Below, one piece after another: positions 25,775 through 34,821 of a stretch of DNA of 64,000 nucleotides. The DNA lies in the NCBI GenBank assembly GCA_032160945.1, contig JAVHTL010000002.1. One strand, written 5' to 3'. Under the pieces are notes generated by a model, which saw nothing but the letters and a program-made list of their open reading frames with translations, made no database searches and was not told where the DNA came from. Source of the stretch: Fervidibacter sp032160945 (GTDB taxonomy: Bacteria; Armatimonadota; Fervidibacteria; Fervidibacterales; Fervidibacteraceae). The stretch's first letter is position 1; the number at the start of each line of letters is the position of its first letter. The translations under genes and the position numbers were made by a program.

Positions 25775-27769
25775 ATGACTATGGTCGCATCAGCGGTGGA
25801 TGCACTCCTTTCTCAGGAGCGAGTCATTGAACCGAGTCAAGAATTTCGGGAGCGGGCTATCATTAGAGACCCCAAAATCTACGATGAAGCATCCCGTGAC
25901 TTTGAATCCTTCTGGGCAAAGGTTGCCGATGAGTTCATAAGTTGGTTTCGCAAGTGGGACAAAGTTTTGGAATGGACGCCACCTGAACCTGGAACTCAAC
26001 CGCCTTGGTTCAAGTGGTTCGTTGGGGGTAAATTGAATGCGTGCTACAACTGCGCTGACCGCCATGTTCAAACTTGGAAACGCACTAAGGCTGCAATCAT
26101 TTGGGAAGGCGAGCCCGGTGACGAACGGGTGTTGACATACCAAGACTTGCACCGAGAAGTTCAAAAGTTCGCCAATGTCCTCAAATCACTTGGCGTGAGA
26201 AAAGGTGACCGAGTGACCATTTACCTGCCTATGATTCCCGAATTGCCCATCGCTATGCTGGCATGTGCTCGCATAGGTGCCATCCACAGCATTGTCTTTG
26301 GCGGCTTTTCCGCAGAAGCATTGCAAGACCGCATCAATGACTCACAAAGCAAAATCCTCATCACTGCTGATGGGGGTTGGAGACGGGGCAACATAGTGCC
26401 TCTGAAACGCAACGCCGATGAAGCGCTAAAGGATTGCCCAACTATTGAAAAAGTCATCGTCGTCCACCGTGGCGTCATGGACGCAACCCATGTCCCAATG
26501 GTCAACGGTCGTGATTTTTGGTGGCATCGCTTGATGGAAAAAGCACCGTTGAATTGCCCTTGTGAAGAAATGGACAGCGAAGACCCACTCTACATTCTCT
26601 ATACAAGCGGCACAACGGGCAAGCCTAAAGGACAACTGCATGTAACTGGTGGTTATCTCGTCGGTGTGACAGCGACGACGAAATGGGTTTTTGACCTTAG
26701 AGATGAAGACATCTATTGGTGCACTGCAGACATCGGTTGGGTGACGGGACACAGTTACATCGTCTATGGTCCGCTCGCTAACGGTGCGACAGTCATCATG
26801 TATGAAGGTGCACCTGACTATCCAGACCGAGACCGATTTTGGGCTATTGTGGAGAAGTATCGTGTGAACATCCTTTACACGGCACCGACTGCCATTCGCA
26901 CTTTCATGAAATGGGGAGAGGACTATCCAAGACGGCGAGATTTGTCTTCGCTTCGCTTGCTTGGGACAGTTGGAGAACCCATCAACCCAGAAGCGTGGCT
27001 TTGGTATTGGGAGAACATTGGTGGAAAGCGTTGTCCTGTCGTTGATACTTGGTGGCAAACAGAAACAGGTTGCATTGTCATTTCACCTCTGCCCGGAGTC
27101 ACACCTCTCAAACCCGGTTCAGCAACTCGTCCTTTGCCTGGTTTCTTTGCTGAGGTTTTAGACGACAATGGAAATCCGTGCCCTGAAGGTGTTCAGGGCT
27201 ATTTGGTTTTGACCAAACCCTGGCCTTCCATATCTCGCACCATTTGGGGAGACCCAGAACGATATGTTCAAACCTACTGGTCTCGCTTCCCTGGCTTTTA
27301 CTTCACTGGCGATGCCGCAGTTAAAGATAAAGACGGCTATTTCTGGCTACTTGGTCGCGTTGACGATGTCATTAATGTCGCTGGGCACCGAATCAGCACG
27401 ATGGAGTTGGAGAGCATACTCGTTGAGCATCCTGCTGTCGCTGAAGCAGCGGTCATTGGACGCAGCGACGAAATCAAAGGGCAAGTCCCAATTGCTTTTG
27501 TAACAATCCGTGAAGGTATCCCGACGAACAACGAACTGGTTCAGGAACTCAAGGATTATGTTGTCAAGAGAATTGGTGTCATTGCTCGTCCTGCTGATGT
27601 TTTCTTCACAGCCGAGTTGCCCAAGACCCGTTCTGGCAAAATCATGAGGAGGTTGTTGCGTGATATCGCTGAAGGTAGAATCCTTGGCGACACCACAACT
27701 CTGGCTGACCCAAATGTTATCCAGCATCTCAAGCAGATGTATGAGGAGAAATATGGCGAAGGAAGTTAG
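25775..27769 (+). CDS. acs: Acetyl-CoA synthetase
   Basis: A 664-aa AMP-forming acetate:CoA ligase. Core P-loop-like motif Y-T-S-G-T-T-G-K-P-K-G near residue 270, W-W-Q-T-E-T-G, F-T-G-D-A, and the C-terminal catalytic-lysine motif T-R-S-G-K-I-M-R-R-L-L-R, where the Lys is the usual site of regulatory acetylation. The N-terminus has the ACAS domain. AAGGAGG (25760-25766) is 8 nt from ATG 25775; GTG 25766 overlaps the Shine-Dalgarno and is rejected. A hairpin overlaps its stop codon. Confidence 0.95.
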   Translation: MTMVASAVDALLSQERVIEPSQEFRERAIIRDPKIYDEASRDFESFWAKVADEFISWFRKWDKVLEWTPPEPGTQPPWFKWFVGGKLNACYNCADRHVQTWKRTKAAIIWEGEPGDERVLTYQDLHREVQKFANVLKSLGVRKGDRVTIYLPMIPELPIAMLACARIGAIHSIVFGGFSAEALQDRINDSQSKILITADGGWRRGNIVPLKRNADEALKDCPTIEKVIVVHRGVMDATHVPMVNGRDFWWHRLMEKAPLNCPCEEMDSEDPLYILYTSGTTGKPKGQLHVTGGYLVGVTATTKWVFDLRDEDIYWCTADIGWVTGHSYIVYGPLANGATVIMYEGAPDYPDRDRFWAIVEKYRVNILYTAPTAIRTFMKWGEDYPRRRDLSSLRLLGTVGEPINPEAWLWYWENIGGKRCPVVDTWWQTETGCIVISPLPGVTPLKPGSATRPLPGFFAEVLDDNGNPCPEGVQGYLVLTKPWPSISRTIWGDPERYVQTYWSRFPGFYFTGDAAVKDKDGYFWLLGRVDDVINVAGHRISTMELESILVEHPAVAEAAVIGRSDEIKGQVPIAFVTIREGIPTNNELVQELKDYVVKRIGVIARPADVFFTAELPKTRSGKIMRRLLRDIAEGRILGDTTTLADPNVIQHLKQMYEEKYGEGS

Positions 27770-27789
27770 ACTGGTGGCTTCAGTCTAAC
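27765..27789. terminator. Bidirectional terminator between acs and mqnA
   Basis: GTTAGACTG (27765-27773) and CAGTCTAAC (27781-27789) form a perfect 9-bp stem with a 7-nt loop. It spans the stop codons of the two convergent genes. U-tracts are short, so efficiency is uncertain. Confidence 0.55.
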
Positions 27790-28573
27790 TTGCGCTGACT
27801 AACCTGACTTCTCTGATTGAGGGCAGGAATCTGTGCTTGACGCAAATTTCGTTGAAAACCCGAATGCTCTCAAGGTGGATGTCTGTCAGGTCATAGCGAA
27901 TGCACTCGGTCAAGTAGTGTCGCAAAAAATTTTCATCAAGGTTTCGCTTTTGCGCCTCTTCGGCGATAATGGTCTCAAGGTTTTTTAAGCCTTCAACTTT
28001 TGCTTTGATAAGCCAGGTTGCAAGTTCCGTTTCTTTTTCCTCGCTACCAATGACCCAAGCGGCGAAGACGAAAGGCAAACCCGTCAGATTTTTCCACTCC
28101 TGCCCCAAATCAATCACTTGCCAGTGTGGCTTCACTTGAGCCAGCAACGCTGCATCGCCTATGAGCAAAGCGGCATCTGCCTTCTCAAGCATAAATTCAA
28201 GGTCAGGCTCAGTCGGAAACAAAACAGGTGTAATGCCATAGTGCTCTGCCATGAGGACTTTGAGCAGTAAAACAGAACTTCTTGACCCTTTGTCAACGGC
28301 AACGGTTTCTATTTGGAAAGTCGGGACTTTACTGACCAGAAGAACACTTCGGACAGCACCATCGGAAGCCAAAGAAACATTAGCCACAATTCCGCATCCG
28401 ACACCGCGCAAGTATTCAACGATGGGTATTAAGCCAGCGTCTATTTTTCCCTGATCAAGCCAAACTGAGAGTTGAGATGGGATGACGAAAACGAGCGTGC
28501 CGCGAAATCCAACTCTATGTAGCGCCCAAGTCAATGGCACTGCATTCAAATAGGGCACAGACCCGATGACCAT
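27785..28573 (-). CDS. mqnA: Chorismate dehydratase of the futalosine menaquinone pathway
   Basis: A 262-aa periplasmic-binding-protein-like MqnA. It opens I-G-S-V-P-Y-L-N-A-V-P-L, the family signature, with I-D-A-G-L-I-P-I-V-E-Y and A-A-L-L-I-G-D-A-A-L further on. The enzyme makes 3-enolpyruvoyl-benzoate from chorismate, the first step of the futalosine route. Other mqn genes are not in the window. Convergent with acs. Confidence 0.92.
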   Translation of the reverse strand: MVIGSVPYLNAVPLTWALHRVGFRGTLVFVIPSQLSVWLDQGKIDAGLIPIVEYLRGVGCGIVANVSLASDGAVRSVLLVSKVPTFQIETVAVDKGSRSSVLLLKVLMAEHYGITPVLFPTEPDLEFMLEKADAALLIGDAALLAQVKPHWQVIDLGQEWKNLTGLPFVFAAWVIGSEEKETELATWLIKAKVEGLKNLETIIAEEAQKRNLDENFLRHYLTECIRYDLTDIHLESIRVFNEICVKHRFLPSIREVRLVSAS

Positions 28574-28659
28574 CCTTACTCGCCTCCAGCAAAAATGATA
28601 GCAGCACTAAAAAAGGGGAGGGAAAGGGCTGGACAAAACCCAGTGCAAGTTTTTTGAGG

Positions 28660-28793
28660 TAGGACTTATGCAGTTGATGTCATTTTGTGTAGGGGCGGAC
28701 GATAGTCTGCCCGAAAACATCCTTTATAAGGGGTTAAAACTGCCCTTGCTGGCGGCTTAGCAGCCGCCCCTACATCCAACTGCGTAACTCCTA
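28660..28793 (+). repeat. MITE-like repeat, copy 1 (134 bp)
   Basis: Ends in imperfect terminal inverted repeats of about 21-22 bp (TAGGACTTATGCAGTTG... / ...CAACTGCGTAACTCCTA). Inside are a GGGGCGGAC...GTC arm and a GGCGGCTTAGCAGCCGCC hairpin. The element is flanked by TTGAGG on both sides, a probable 6-bp target duplication. Two further copies are at 55187 and 58040. Confidence 0.85.
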
Positions 28794-28809
28794 TTGAGGT
28801 TAAAGTTCG

Positions 28810-30894
28810 TTAGCGAACATAAGCAGCGGTCACGCCTCCATCAACGGTGATAGTGCAACCTGTCGTCTTGCTTGACCTATCGGAAACGAGCCACAAAACT
28901 GCTTCAGCCACATCGCGAGGATAAACATTGACTTTGAGAACCGTCCTTTGACGGTAGAACTCTTCAAGTTGCTCTGGTGCAATTCCATGCTCTTTCGCCC
29001 TCTGTTGACGCCACTCCAAAGACCAAATTTTACTGCTTTCAAGAACAGCATCTGGTGCGACGCAGTTAAAACGGATGCCATAAGAGCCACCTTCCTCAGC
29101 CAATGACCTTGCAAGGTGCGCCTCTGCTGCTTTTGCTGCATTGTAAACTGATGCACCTTTGCTCGCCACTATGGCATTTTTGCTTGTAATGAAGACGATT
29201 GAGCCACCTATGCCTTGCTCTTTCATGACCTTGAAAGCCTCACGGGTTGGCAGGAAGTAGCCAAGGGCGAGGATGTCCATCAGTTTGCGCCAGTCGTTGA
29301 TTGTCGTTTGTTCAATCGGCTTAGCGAGAGCGACACCAACACTGCAGACGAGAATATCAAGCCCGCCATAGGTAAGGACTGTTTGCTTGAACAAATCCTG
29401 CACGCTCCCTTCGTCGGTGACATCAACACAGACACCAATTGCTCTCCCTTCGCCATGCTTGGATGTGATTTTTTCTGCTACTTCTTTTGCACCTTTCTCG
29501 TCAAGGTCTGCTACAACCACATGAGCGCCTTCTTCAGCCAATCGCTCGGCGATGGCACTCCCAATTCCTCCTGACCCTCCCGTCACAATGGCTATGCGTC
29601 GCGCAAGTTCACCCTCAGGTGGAGCAAGTTTGAGTTTGTAAAGTTCCAAAGGCCAGTATTCAACGGCAAAGGCTTCTGAGTCGGAAAGGGATGTGTAGGT
29701 GTCATGGGAAGAAGCGCCCTTCATTACCTGAATTGCTCTGTGGAAAATCTCCGACGACATTCTGGCGGTGAATTTATCCTTGCCAGTGGAGACCAAGCCC
29801 AAAGCAGGGAACAAAGTGATGCGCTGATACGGATCCATCATCGGCTCTGTGGTTCCAGTCCGTTCGGCATTTTCACGGTAGTATTGCTCGTAGCGCTTTG
29901 CGTATTCTTCGCTCCGCTCTCGGATTTGCCTTTTAACTTCAGCCAAGTCAAATCCATCGGGAGAGAAGTCAATCCATAGTGGGTAGTGCTTCGTGTGGAC
30001 AAGATGGTCTGGGCAGGCAGAACCCACCATGCTAACTTTAGGTGCGTCGTGAGAACTAACGAACTCAAGAACTCCCTCGCTATCGTCATAGTGCAGAATA
30101 ACCCGCTTGCGTTTACTGACGGCACCGCGCAAAACTGGCAAAAGTTCAGTCATGATTTGCTCTCGCTTGGGTTTGTCAACGGGTTGGACTTTTAACCCTC
30201 CGAAGACTTTTTTGCCTTTGAGGACTTCATCAATTGCCTCTTGAGCCTTGTTCACAAATCTCAAGGAAGCGTGATAAGTCTCCTTGTGGGTCTCGCCCCA
30301 GACGACAAGTCCGTGCTTTTGAAGAATCGCTGCTCCCGCTTTTGGATTTTCACGAAGCAACTGAGAAATCATTTTCGCAAGTGGGAAGCCAGGTCGGACA
30401 TAAGGCACCCAGATGATGAGATTGCCGAAAACTCTTCTTGCAAGTTCCTCGCCATTGGCAGCGTTTCCGAATGCCAAAATTGCATCAGGGTGAGTGTGGT
30501 CAACATGTGGGTAAGGGATGAAAGCATGCATGAGGGTCTCAACCGATTGGCGAGGAGAGCCTGGCTTGAAAACGCAATGAGAAAGGAACTCAACCATCTC
30601 CTCATCGGAAAGTCTTTCCTTGCTTTCAAGGGGCAAAATTTCTTCAAGTTTCAAGCCGGCGAAATCTTTTGTGGTGCAAGTAGCAAGGTCAGAACCGCTC
30701 CCTTTCACCCAAAGAACCTTCACCTCTCGCCCCAAATGGTCTCTTTCAATTGTCTTAGTGCTTGTGTTGCCCCCTCTCCAGTTGACAATCGCTGGCTCTG
30801 CCCCCAATAGATTGGAGCGATAAACGAGCAACTCAAGGTCAGTTTTGAATTGGGCCGCTTTTTCGTCATTCCAAAGCGATGGCAAAAGTGGCAT
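28810..30894 (-). CDS. Bifunctional rhamnulose-1-phosphate aldolase / short-chain dehydrogenase
   Basis: A 694-aa fusion. Residues about 20-420 are a class II (zinc) aldolase with the ligand motif H-T-H-P-D-A and G-G-N-T-S-T; residues about 430-694 are an SDR with T-G-G-S-G-G-I-G and Y-N-A-A-K. The fusion is known in rhamnose catabolism, where the aldolase splits L-rhamnulose-1-phosphate and the SDR oxidises L-lactaldehyde. GGAGGTG (30902-30908) sets ATG 30894 (GTG 30897 also possible). No rhamnose isomerase or kinase is adjacent. The MITE copy 1 lies just after its stop codon. Confidence 0.88.
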   Translation of the reverse strand: MPLLPSLWNDEKAAQFKTDLELLVYRSNLLGAEPAIVNWRGGNTSTKTIERDHLGREVKVLWVKGSGSDLATCTTKDFAGLKLEEILPLESKERLSDEEMVEFLSHCVFKPGSPRQSVETLMHAFIPYPHVDHTHPDAILAFGNAANGEELARRVFGNLIIWVPYVRPGFPLAKMISQLLRENPKAGAAILQKHGLVVWGETHKETYHASLRFVNKAQEAIDEVLKGKKVFGGLKVQPVDKPKREQIMTELLPVLRGAVSKRKRVILHYDDSEGVLEFVSSHDAPKVSMVGSACPDHLVHTKHYPLWIDFSPDGFDLAEVKRQIRERSEEYAKRYEQYYRENAERTGTTEPMMDPYQRITLFPALGLVSTGKDKFTARMSSEIFHRAIQVMKGASSHDTYTSLSDSEAFAVEYWPLELYKLKLAPPEGELARRIAIVTGGSGGIGSAIAERLAEEGAHVVVADLDEKGAKEVAEKITSKHGEGRAIGVCVDVTDEGSVQDLFKQTVLTYGGLDILVCSVGVALAKPIEQTTINDWRKLMDILALGYFLPTREAFKVMKEQGIGGSIVFITSKNAIVASKGASVYNAAKAAEAHLARSLAEEGGSYGIRFNCVAPDAVLESSKIWSLEWRQQRAKEHGIAPEQLEEFYRQRTVLKVNVYPRDVAEAVLWLVSDRSSKTTGCTITVDGGVTAAYVR

Positions 30895-31052
30895 CACTTT
30901 TCACCTCCACAGCGTATTTTGTGTTCGTGCCGTTGAAATTTTGGCACATCCAATTTTCGTGATATAGACTGAAGAGTTCGCACAAAAGGATTTGCAAGCG
31001 ATTAAAGGCAGTGAAAGTTAAGGGTAGGGAATGGCTAATCAGTCTTTATCTA

Positions 31053-31080
31053 TTGACAGCCAAACCTTACACGACAAAAT
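31053..31080 (+). promoter_or_regulatory. Promoter of tRNA-Leu
   Basis: TTGACA (31053-31058), 16-bp spacer, CAAAAT (31075-31080); expected start near 31087, 11 bp before the tRNA. Confidence 0.5.
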
Positions 31081-31097
31081 TGCTTTACGGAAAAAGA

Positions 31098-31181
31098 GCC
31101 GGGGTGGCGGAAGAGGCAGACGCGCCAGACTTAAAATCTGGTGGGTGAAAGCCCGTGCGGGTTCAAGTCCCGCCCCCGGCA
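31098..31181 (+). tRNA. tRNA-Leu (anticodon TAA)
   Basis: An 84-nt class II tRNA. Acceptor arms GCCGGGG and CCCCGGC pair over 7 bp, discriminator A at 31181. Anticodon stem CCAGA/TCTGG with loop CTTAAAA gives anticodon TAA at 31132-31134. The long variable arm (GGGTGAAAGCCC) and T arm GCGGGTTCAAGTCCCGC are typical of tRNA-Leu. The CCA tail is not encoded. Confidence 0.96.
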
Positions 31182-31266
31182 CTTTCCTTGCCTCAATTGA
31201 GCAAAGTCATGAAAGTGCTGGCTACAAAAAGCGTCAGGTTCGTTTTGTCAGGAGGGAAAGTCCAAA

Positions 31267-32244
31267 ATGATGACGGAGTCAATATGGGCTTGGTGCATTT
31301 TTTTGTTGGTGGTTCTGTTCATGGTGGTGCTGGACTTGGGCGTTTTCCACCGAAAGGCTCATGTCCCCTCCTTTAAGGAAGCAGCGATTTGGAGTGCCTT
31401 TTGGGTTACGGTGGCTTTAATCGTTAACGCAGTGATATGGTTTCAGTTTGGATACCAGAAGGCACTTGAGTTCTTCACTGGCTACTTGGTTGAAGAGACC
31501 TTATCCGTTGACAACATTTTCGTCTTCGCAGTCCTCTTCAATTACTTCGCTGTTCCACCAAAATATCGCCACAGGGTGCTTTTCTGGGGTATTTTGGGCG
31601 CAATCGCTTTCAGGCTTACTTTCATTCTTGCGGGAACGGCTCTGATCAGAAAATTCCATTGGGTCATTTATGTGTTCGGTGTCGTTGTCATCCTCTCAGG
31701 AATTAGATTGCTTTTTCGCAAAGATGAACAAATTGACCCAGAGCGCAACCCTGTTTTGAGGCTTGCCCGCAATTTGCTACCCATCACCCCCAATTATCAC
31801 GGTCAAAAATTTTTCGTTCGTTTGGATGGGAAATGGATGGCGACACCATTGATGCTTGTTTTACTTGTTATTGAGAGCACCGACATTGTTTTCGCCATTG
31901 ACTCCATTCCAGCCATTTTTGCCATCACTCGCGACCCTTTCATCGTGTTCACATCAAATATTTGCGCCATACTCGGTTTGAGGTCGCTTTATTTTTTGCT
32001 TGAGAATATGCTCCGCCTGTTTCGCTATTTGAACCACGGTTTAGCAGTCATCCTCCTCTTTATCGGCGTGAAGATGTTAATTAGCGAGTTTTACAAAATC
32101 CCAACGAGTATTGCCCTTGCCGTCGTAGCATTGATTTTGGCAGTGACTATTGCCTTTTCGTTAATTGCCAAGGGCAAAGAGAGAGTTCTCACAACATCGG
32201 AAGAAGAGTTGGTGGCTGACTTTCAGGATAAGACAGTTCAATGA
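31267..32244 (+). CDS. TerC family integral membrane protein
   Basis: A 325-aa TerC/Alx protein with about nine hydrophobic segments. Signature E-E-T-L-S-V-D-N-I-F-V-F near residue 76 and E-S-T-D-I-V-F-A-I-D-S-I-P-A near residue 205; the acidic residues in these helices are thought to bind metal. The family exports Mn2+ and is linked with metalation of exported proteins. AGGAGGG precedes ATG 31267. lspA begins 25 bp after its stop. Confidence 0.92.
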   Translation: MMTESIWAWCIFLLVVLFMVVLDLGVFHRKAHVPSFKEAAIWSAFWVTVALIVNAVIWFQFGYQKALEFFTGYLVEETLSVDNIFVFAVLFNYFAVPPKYRHRVLFWGILGAIAFRLTFILAGTALIRKFHWVIYVFGVVVILSGIRLLFRKDEQIDPERNPVLRLARNLLPITPNYHGQKFFVRLDGKWMATPLMLVLLVIESTDIVFAIDSIPAIFAITRDPFIVFTSNICAILGLRSLYFLLENMLRLFRYLNHGLAVILLFIGVKMLISEFYKIPTSIALAVVALILAVTIAFSLIAKGKERVLTTSEEELVADFQDKTVQ

Positions 32245-32269
32245 GTCCAAACCAAGTGAGGTGTCACTT

Positions 32270-32830
32270 TTGCACCGTCGTTGGTTCTTCGTCACAGCGC
32301 TCATAACTCTTTTGTCCGACCAAGCAACCAAATCTTTGATTAGGGCGTGGTTGCCTTTGGGTTCAAGTGTGCCTATCTTGCCCAAATTTTTGCATTTCAC
32401 CCACACTCAAAATTCAGGAGCCGCTTTCGGGCTTTTCCCCAATGCTGTCACTCTCCTCGTTGTCATTGCCTTAATCGTCAGTGCGATTTTTCTCTGGCTC
32501 GGACACCGAGGTTTTGATAGAAGGCAAACAGCAATTGCTATGGGTATGATGTTGGGCGGTGCAGTAGGGAATTTGATTGACCGAATTAGGTTTGGTGCTG
32601 TTACAGACTTCATTGACATCCACATCTGGCCAATTTTCAACATTGCTGATACTGCCTTAACAGTGGGAGCATTTTTGCTTTTTTGGTGGGGATTAATGCT
32701 TCCACCAGAAAAGCCAACCTTAGAAGCAAAAAGTGAGAGCATTAAACCTGCCAGCGAAGTTAAAGGCATATCAGCGGAGAGGTTTACACAAGGTCAAAGT
32801 GAAGTTAACCTGTCTCCTGATAAAACCTGA
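32270..32830 (+). CDS. lspA: Lipoprotein signal peptidase (signal peptidase II)
   Basis: A 186-aa aspartic membrane peptidase that cleaves prolipoproteins. Motifs L-S-D-Q-A-T-K, N-S-G-A-A-F-G, and the two catalytic Asp motifs G-N-L-I-D-R and F-N-I-A-D-T. Four membrane helices, with a charged 40-residue C-terminal tail longer than usual. TTG 32270 follows GTGAGGTG (32256-32263) and gives the normal short N-terminus; GTG 32261 is an alternative. Confidence 0.92.
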   Translation: MHRRWFFVTALITLLSDQATKSLIRAWLPLGSSVPILPKFLHFTHTQNSGAAFGLFPNAVTLLVVIALIVSAIFLWLGHRGFDRRQTAIAMGMMLGGAVGNLIDRIRFGAVTDFIDIHIWPIFNIADTALTVGAFLLFWWGLMLPPEKPTLEAKSESIKPASEVKGISAERFTQGQSEVNLSPDKT

Positions 32831-32935
32831 AGCAATGAAGATACGACCTGAAGTTCCACTTGCCCCTTTCTGACAATGAGATAGAATTAGCAACACTGAC
32901 GAGGCAAAAATTTTCCCTTGATGGGGTGATTGAAA

Positions 32936-34558
32936 GTGAATTGGGAGCAAATTGTTGATGAAGTTCTACAAGCACTTTGGAAGGATGATCCAGTTTTTGC
33001 TACTGCATGTGGCGTTCACGATTACGACCACAAATTGGCGTCCCTTGCTCCAGATGCAATAGAGCAACACATTGCGATGCTCAAGCATTTCATTTCGCAA
33101 CTGGAAAAAATTAATGGTAGTTTGAGCAAAGACGATGACGCTGACAGGCAGGCGCTTTTGGCTTGGATGAAAGGGCGTTTGGTTGATTGGGAGGCGATCC
33201 AATGGCACAAGAAAGAGCCATCCCTTTACCTTGACCATGCCCTTTATGGCGCTTATCTCTTGATCGTGAGGGATTTTGCTCCTTTGCAGCAAAGGATGGA
33301 ATGCCTTGCAAATCGGTTGAGGGAGTTAAGAAGGTTAGTTCAAGAGGCGAAAGGTAACATCCTGCCAGAACAAGTTCCGACAGTTTACTTGGAAACGGCA
33401 TCGGAAACTCTTGAGGGAGCAAAAGCCTTCCTGAGCACTATCGTCCCACAAGCAGCAGAGATGCTTGGTGACGATTCTTTGAAACGGGAGGTGCTCAAGT
33501 CCGTTGATAATGCAGGTGTCGCCTTAACAGAATTTGAGGCTTGGTTACACAATGATGTCGCTCCAAAAGCGCAAGGCAAATTTGCTATTGGGGCTGATTT
33601 GTTCGCTAAATTGCTCCGAGATGAGCATGTTTTGACAGAAACTCCCGATGAACTTGAAGCGATGGGAGATGAGGTTTTGGAGCAAACGAAAGTGGAGTTA
33701 GAGAAAGTTGCAAAGGCAATTGACTCAAACCTGACTTGGTTTGAGTTGGTTGAAAGGCTCAAAGAGCATCACCCGCCCAAAGAGAGCATTGTTGAAACTT
33801 ACACTGAAGAAGTGGCGAAAGCGAAGCAGTTCATCATTGACAAAGGCATTGCGACTCTCCCTGAAGGTGAGCATTTGAGGGTTGTTGAAACGCCACAGTT
33901 TGAGCGAGCAACCACGCCTTATGCCGCTTACATGCCTCCAGCACCTTTTGATGAGCGAACTGAGGGTCTGTTCTATGTCACTCCCATTGACCCGAAGGAA
34001 CCTGAAGAAATTCAGCGCGACCGACTGCGCGGTCATTGTCTGTTCGCTTTGCCAATAACTGTGATTCACGAAGCCTATCCCGGTCATCACTTGCAATTAA
34101 CGGTTGCAGCAAGGTTGCCTTCAAAAGTTCGCAAGGTTTTCGGCAACAATTTGTTTGTTGAAGGTTGGGCACTTTACTGCGAGGAAATGATGTGGGAGCA
34201 AGGCTATTGGGATGATTTGAGAATTCGCTTGTTCCAACTTAAAGATTTGGTCTGGCGAGCAGTTCGCGTTATCGTTGATGTCGGTTTGCACTGCAAGGGC
34301 ATGAGTTTCAACGAAGCAGTCAATTGGCTCGTCAGCGAGGCTCACCTTGAACATGCCAATGCCTTAGCCGAAGTTCGCAGATATACCGCCTCGCCAACGC
34401 AACCTTTGTCATACTTGACAGGAAAGATGGCTATCTTAAAGTTGCGCAGCGAAATTCAAAAGCGTGAAGGCTCAAAGTTTTCACTCAAGCACTTTCATGA
34501 CAGGTTACTGCATGCAGGAGGGTTTCCAATTCGGTTGGTTGAGCAATTGCTGATGTGA
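32936..34558 (+). CDS. DUF885 family metallopeptidase-like protein
   Basis: A 540-aa cytoplasmic protein of the DUF885 family. The zinc motif H-E-A-Y-P-G-H-H is near residue 380, with the downstream Glu in E-G-W-A-L-Y-C-E-E-M-M. Substrates are unknown for most members. GGGGTG (32923-32928) favours GTG 32936; TTG 32930 is two codons upstream. It follows lspA by 105 bp. Confidence 0.85.
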   Translation: MNWEQIVDEVLQALWKDDPVFATACGVHDYDHKLASLAPDAIEQHIAMLKHFISQLEKINGSLSKDDDADRQALLAWMKGRLVDWEAIQWHKKEPSLYLDHALYGAYLLIVRDFAPLQQRMECLANRLRELRRLVQEAKGNILPEQVPTVYLETASETLEGAKAFLSTIVPQAAEMLGDDSLKREVLKSVDNAGVALTEFEAWLHNDVAPKAQGKFAIGADLFAKLLRDEHVLTETPDELEAMGDEVLEQTKVELEKVAKAIDSNLTWFELVERLKEHHPPKESIVETYTEEVAKAKQFIIDKGIATLPEGEHLRVVETPQFERATTPYAAYMPPAPFDERTEGLFYVTPIDPKEPEEIQRDRLRGHCLFALPITVIHEAYPGHHLQLTVAARLPSKVRKVFGNNLFVEGWALYCEEMMWEQGYWDDLRIRLFQLKDLVWRAVRVIVDVGLHCKGMSFNEAVNWLVSEAHLEHANALAEVRRYTASPTQPLSYLTGKMAILKLRSEIQKREGSKFSLKHFHDRLLHAGGFPIRLVEQLLM

Positions 34559-34573
34559 ATTTTCGGGCAATGG

Positions 34574-34602
34574 TTGATTTTTCTGTCAGGAAGTGTTATA
34601 AG
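34574..34602 (+). promoter_or_regulatory. Promoter of a candidate structured RNA
   Basis: TTGATT (34574-34579), exactly 17 bp, then TATAAG (34597-34602) with a TGT extension. A start 7 nt downstream falls on 34609, the first base of the stem described next. Confidence 0.55.
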
Positions 34603-34608
34603 AAAAGT

Positions 34609-34690
34609 GGCTGTGTGCGCATCGGTGCGCTGGGCAGGCGCGGTGGTTGCAGCGTGGCGGGGTCAGATGCGCGCACAGCCGTTTACTTTT
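34609..34690 (+). ncRNA. Candidate GC-rich structured RNA
   Basis: A 72-nt block far more GC-rich than its surroundings. GGCTGTGTGCGCATC (34609-34623) pairs with GATGCGCGCACAGCC (34666-34680), 15 bp with one G-U. The 42-nt interior is G-rich. A competing small hairpin, GCGCA-TCGG-TGCGC, uses the same left arm, so two exclusive folds exist. GTTTACTTTTT follows. No tRNA T-loop or SRP core is present. It could instead be an elaborate terminator of the DUF885 gene, 50 bp downstream of its stop. Confidence 0.45.
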
Positions 34691-34773
34691 TACCGCACTT
34701 CAAAGCAATTTTTTCAAATCACGAGCAACTTTTCATCGTTGTCGCTGAAGCCATGCCATTTAACAATGCTTTG

Positions 34774-34782
34774 TGCTACAAT
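34774..34782 (+). promoter_or_regulatory. Extended -10 promoter upstream of the small membrane protein gene
   Basis: TGC-TACAAT, with transcription expected to begin near 34789. No clear -35 is seen. It lies 40 bp before the start codon at 34822. Confidence 0.5.
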
Positions 34783-34789
34783 AGCATCA

Positions 34790-34805
34790 GCACCCTATAG
34801 GGTGC
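34790..34805. promoter_or_regulatory. Perfect 16-bp palindrome at the transcription start (possible operator)
   Basis: GCACCCTATAGGGTGC is a perfect palindrome directly after the -10 element and directly before the AAGGAG ribosome site of the 34822 gene. It could be a repressor operator or a 5'-end stem that masks the ribosome site. Confidence 0.45.
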
Positions 34806-34821
34806 AAGGAGATGGAAAGAG

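Noticed and set aside
28660..28793. CRISPR array
   Set aside because: Repeat copies are single, dispersed, have inverted ends and no spacers; no cas genes are present.
31182..31266. yybP-ykoY manganese riboswitch before terC
   Set aside because: The 85-bp gap after the tRNA shows no matching core, and it is too short for the full fold.
34609..34680. tRNA-like gene
   Set aside because: The 72-nt length and 7-bp acceptor-like ends fit, but there is no T-loop GTTC motif and no anticodon arm.
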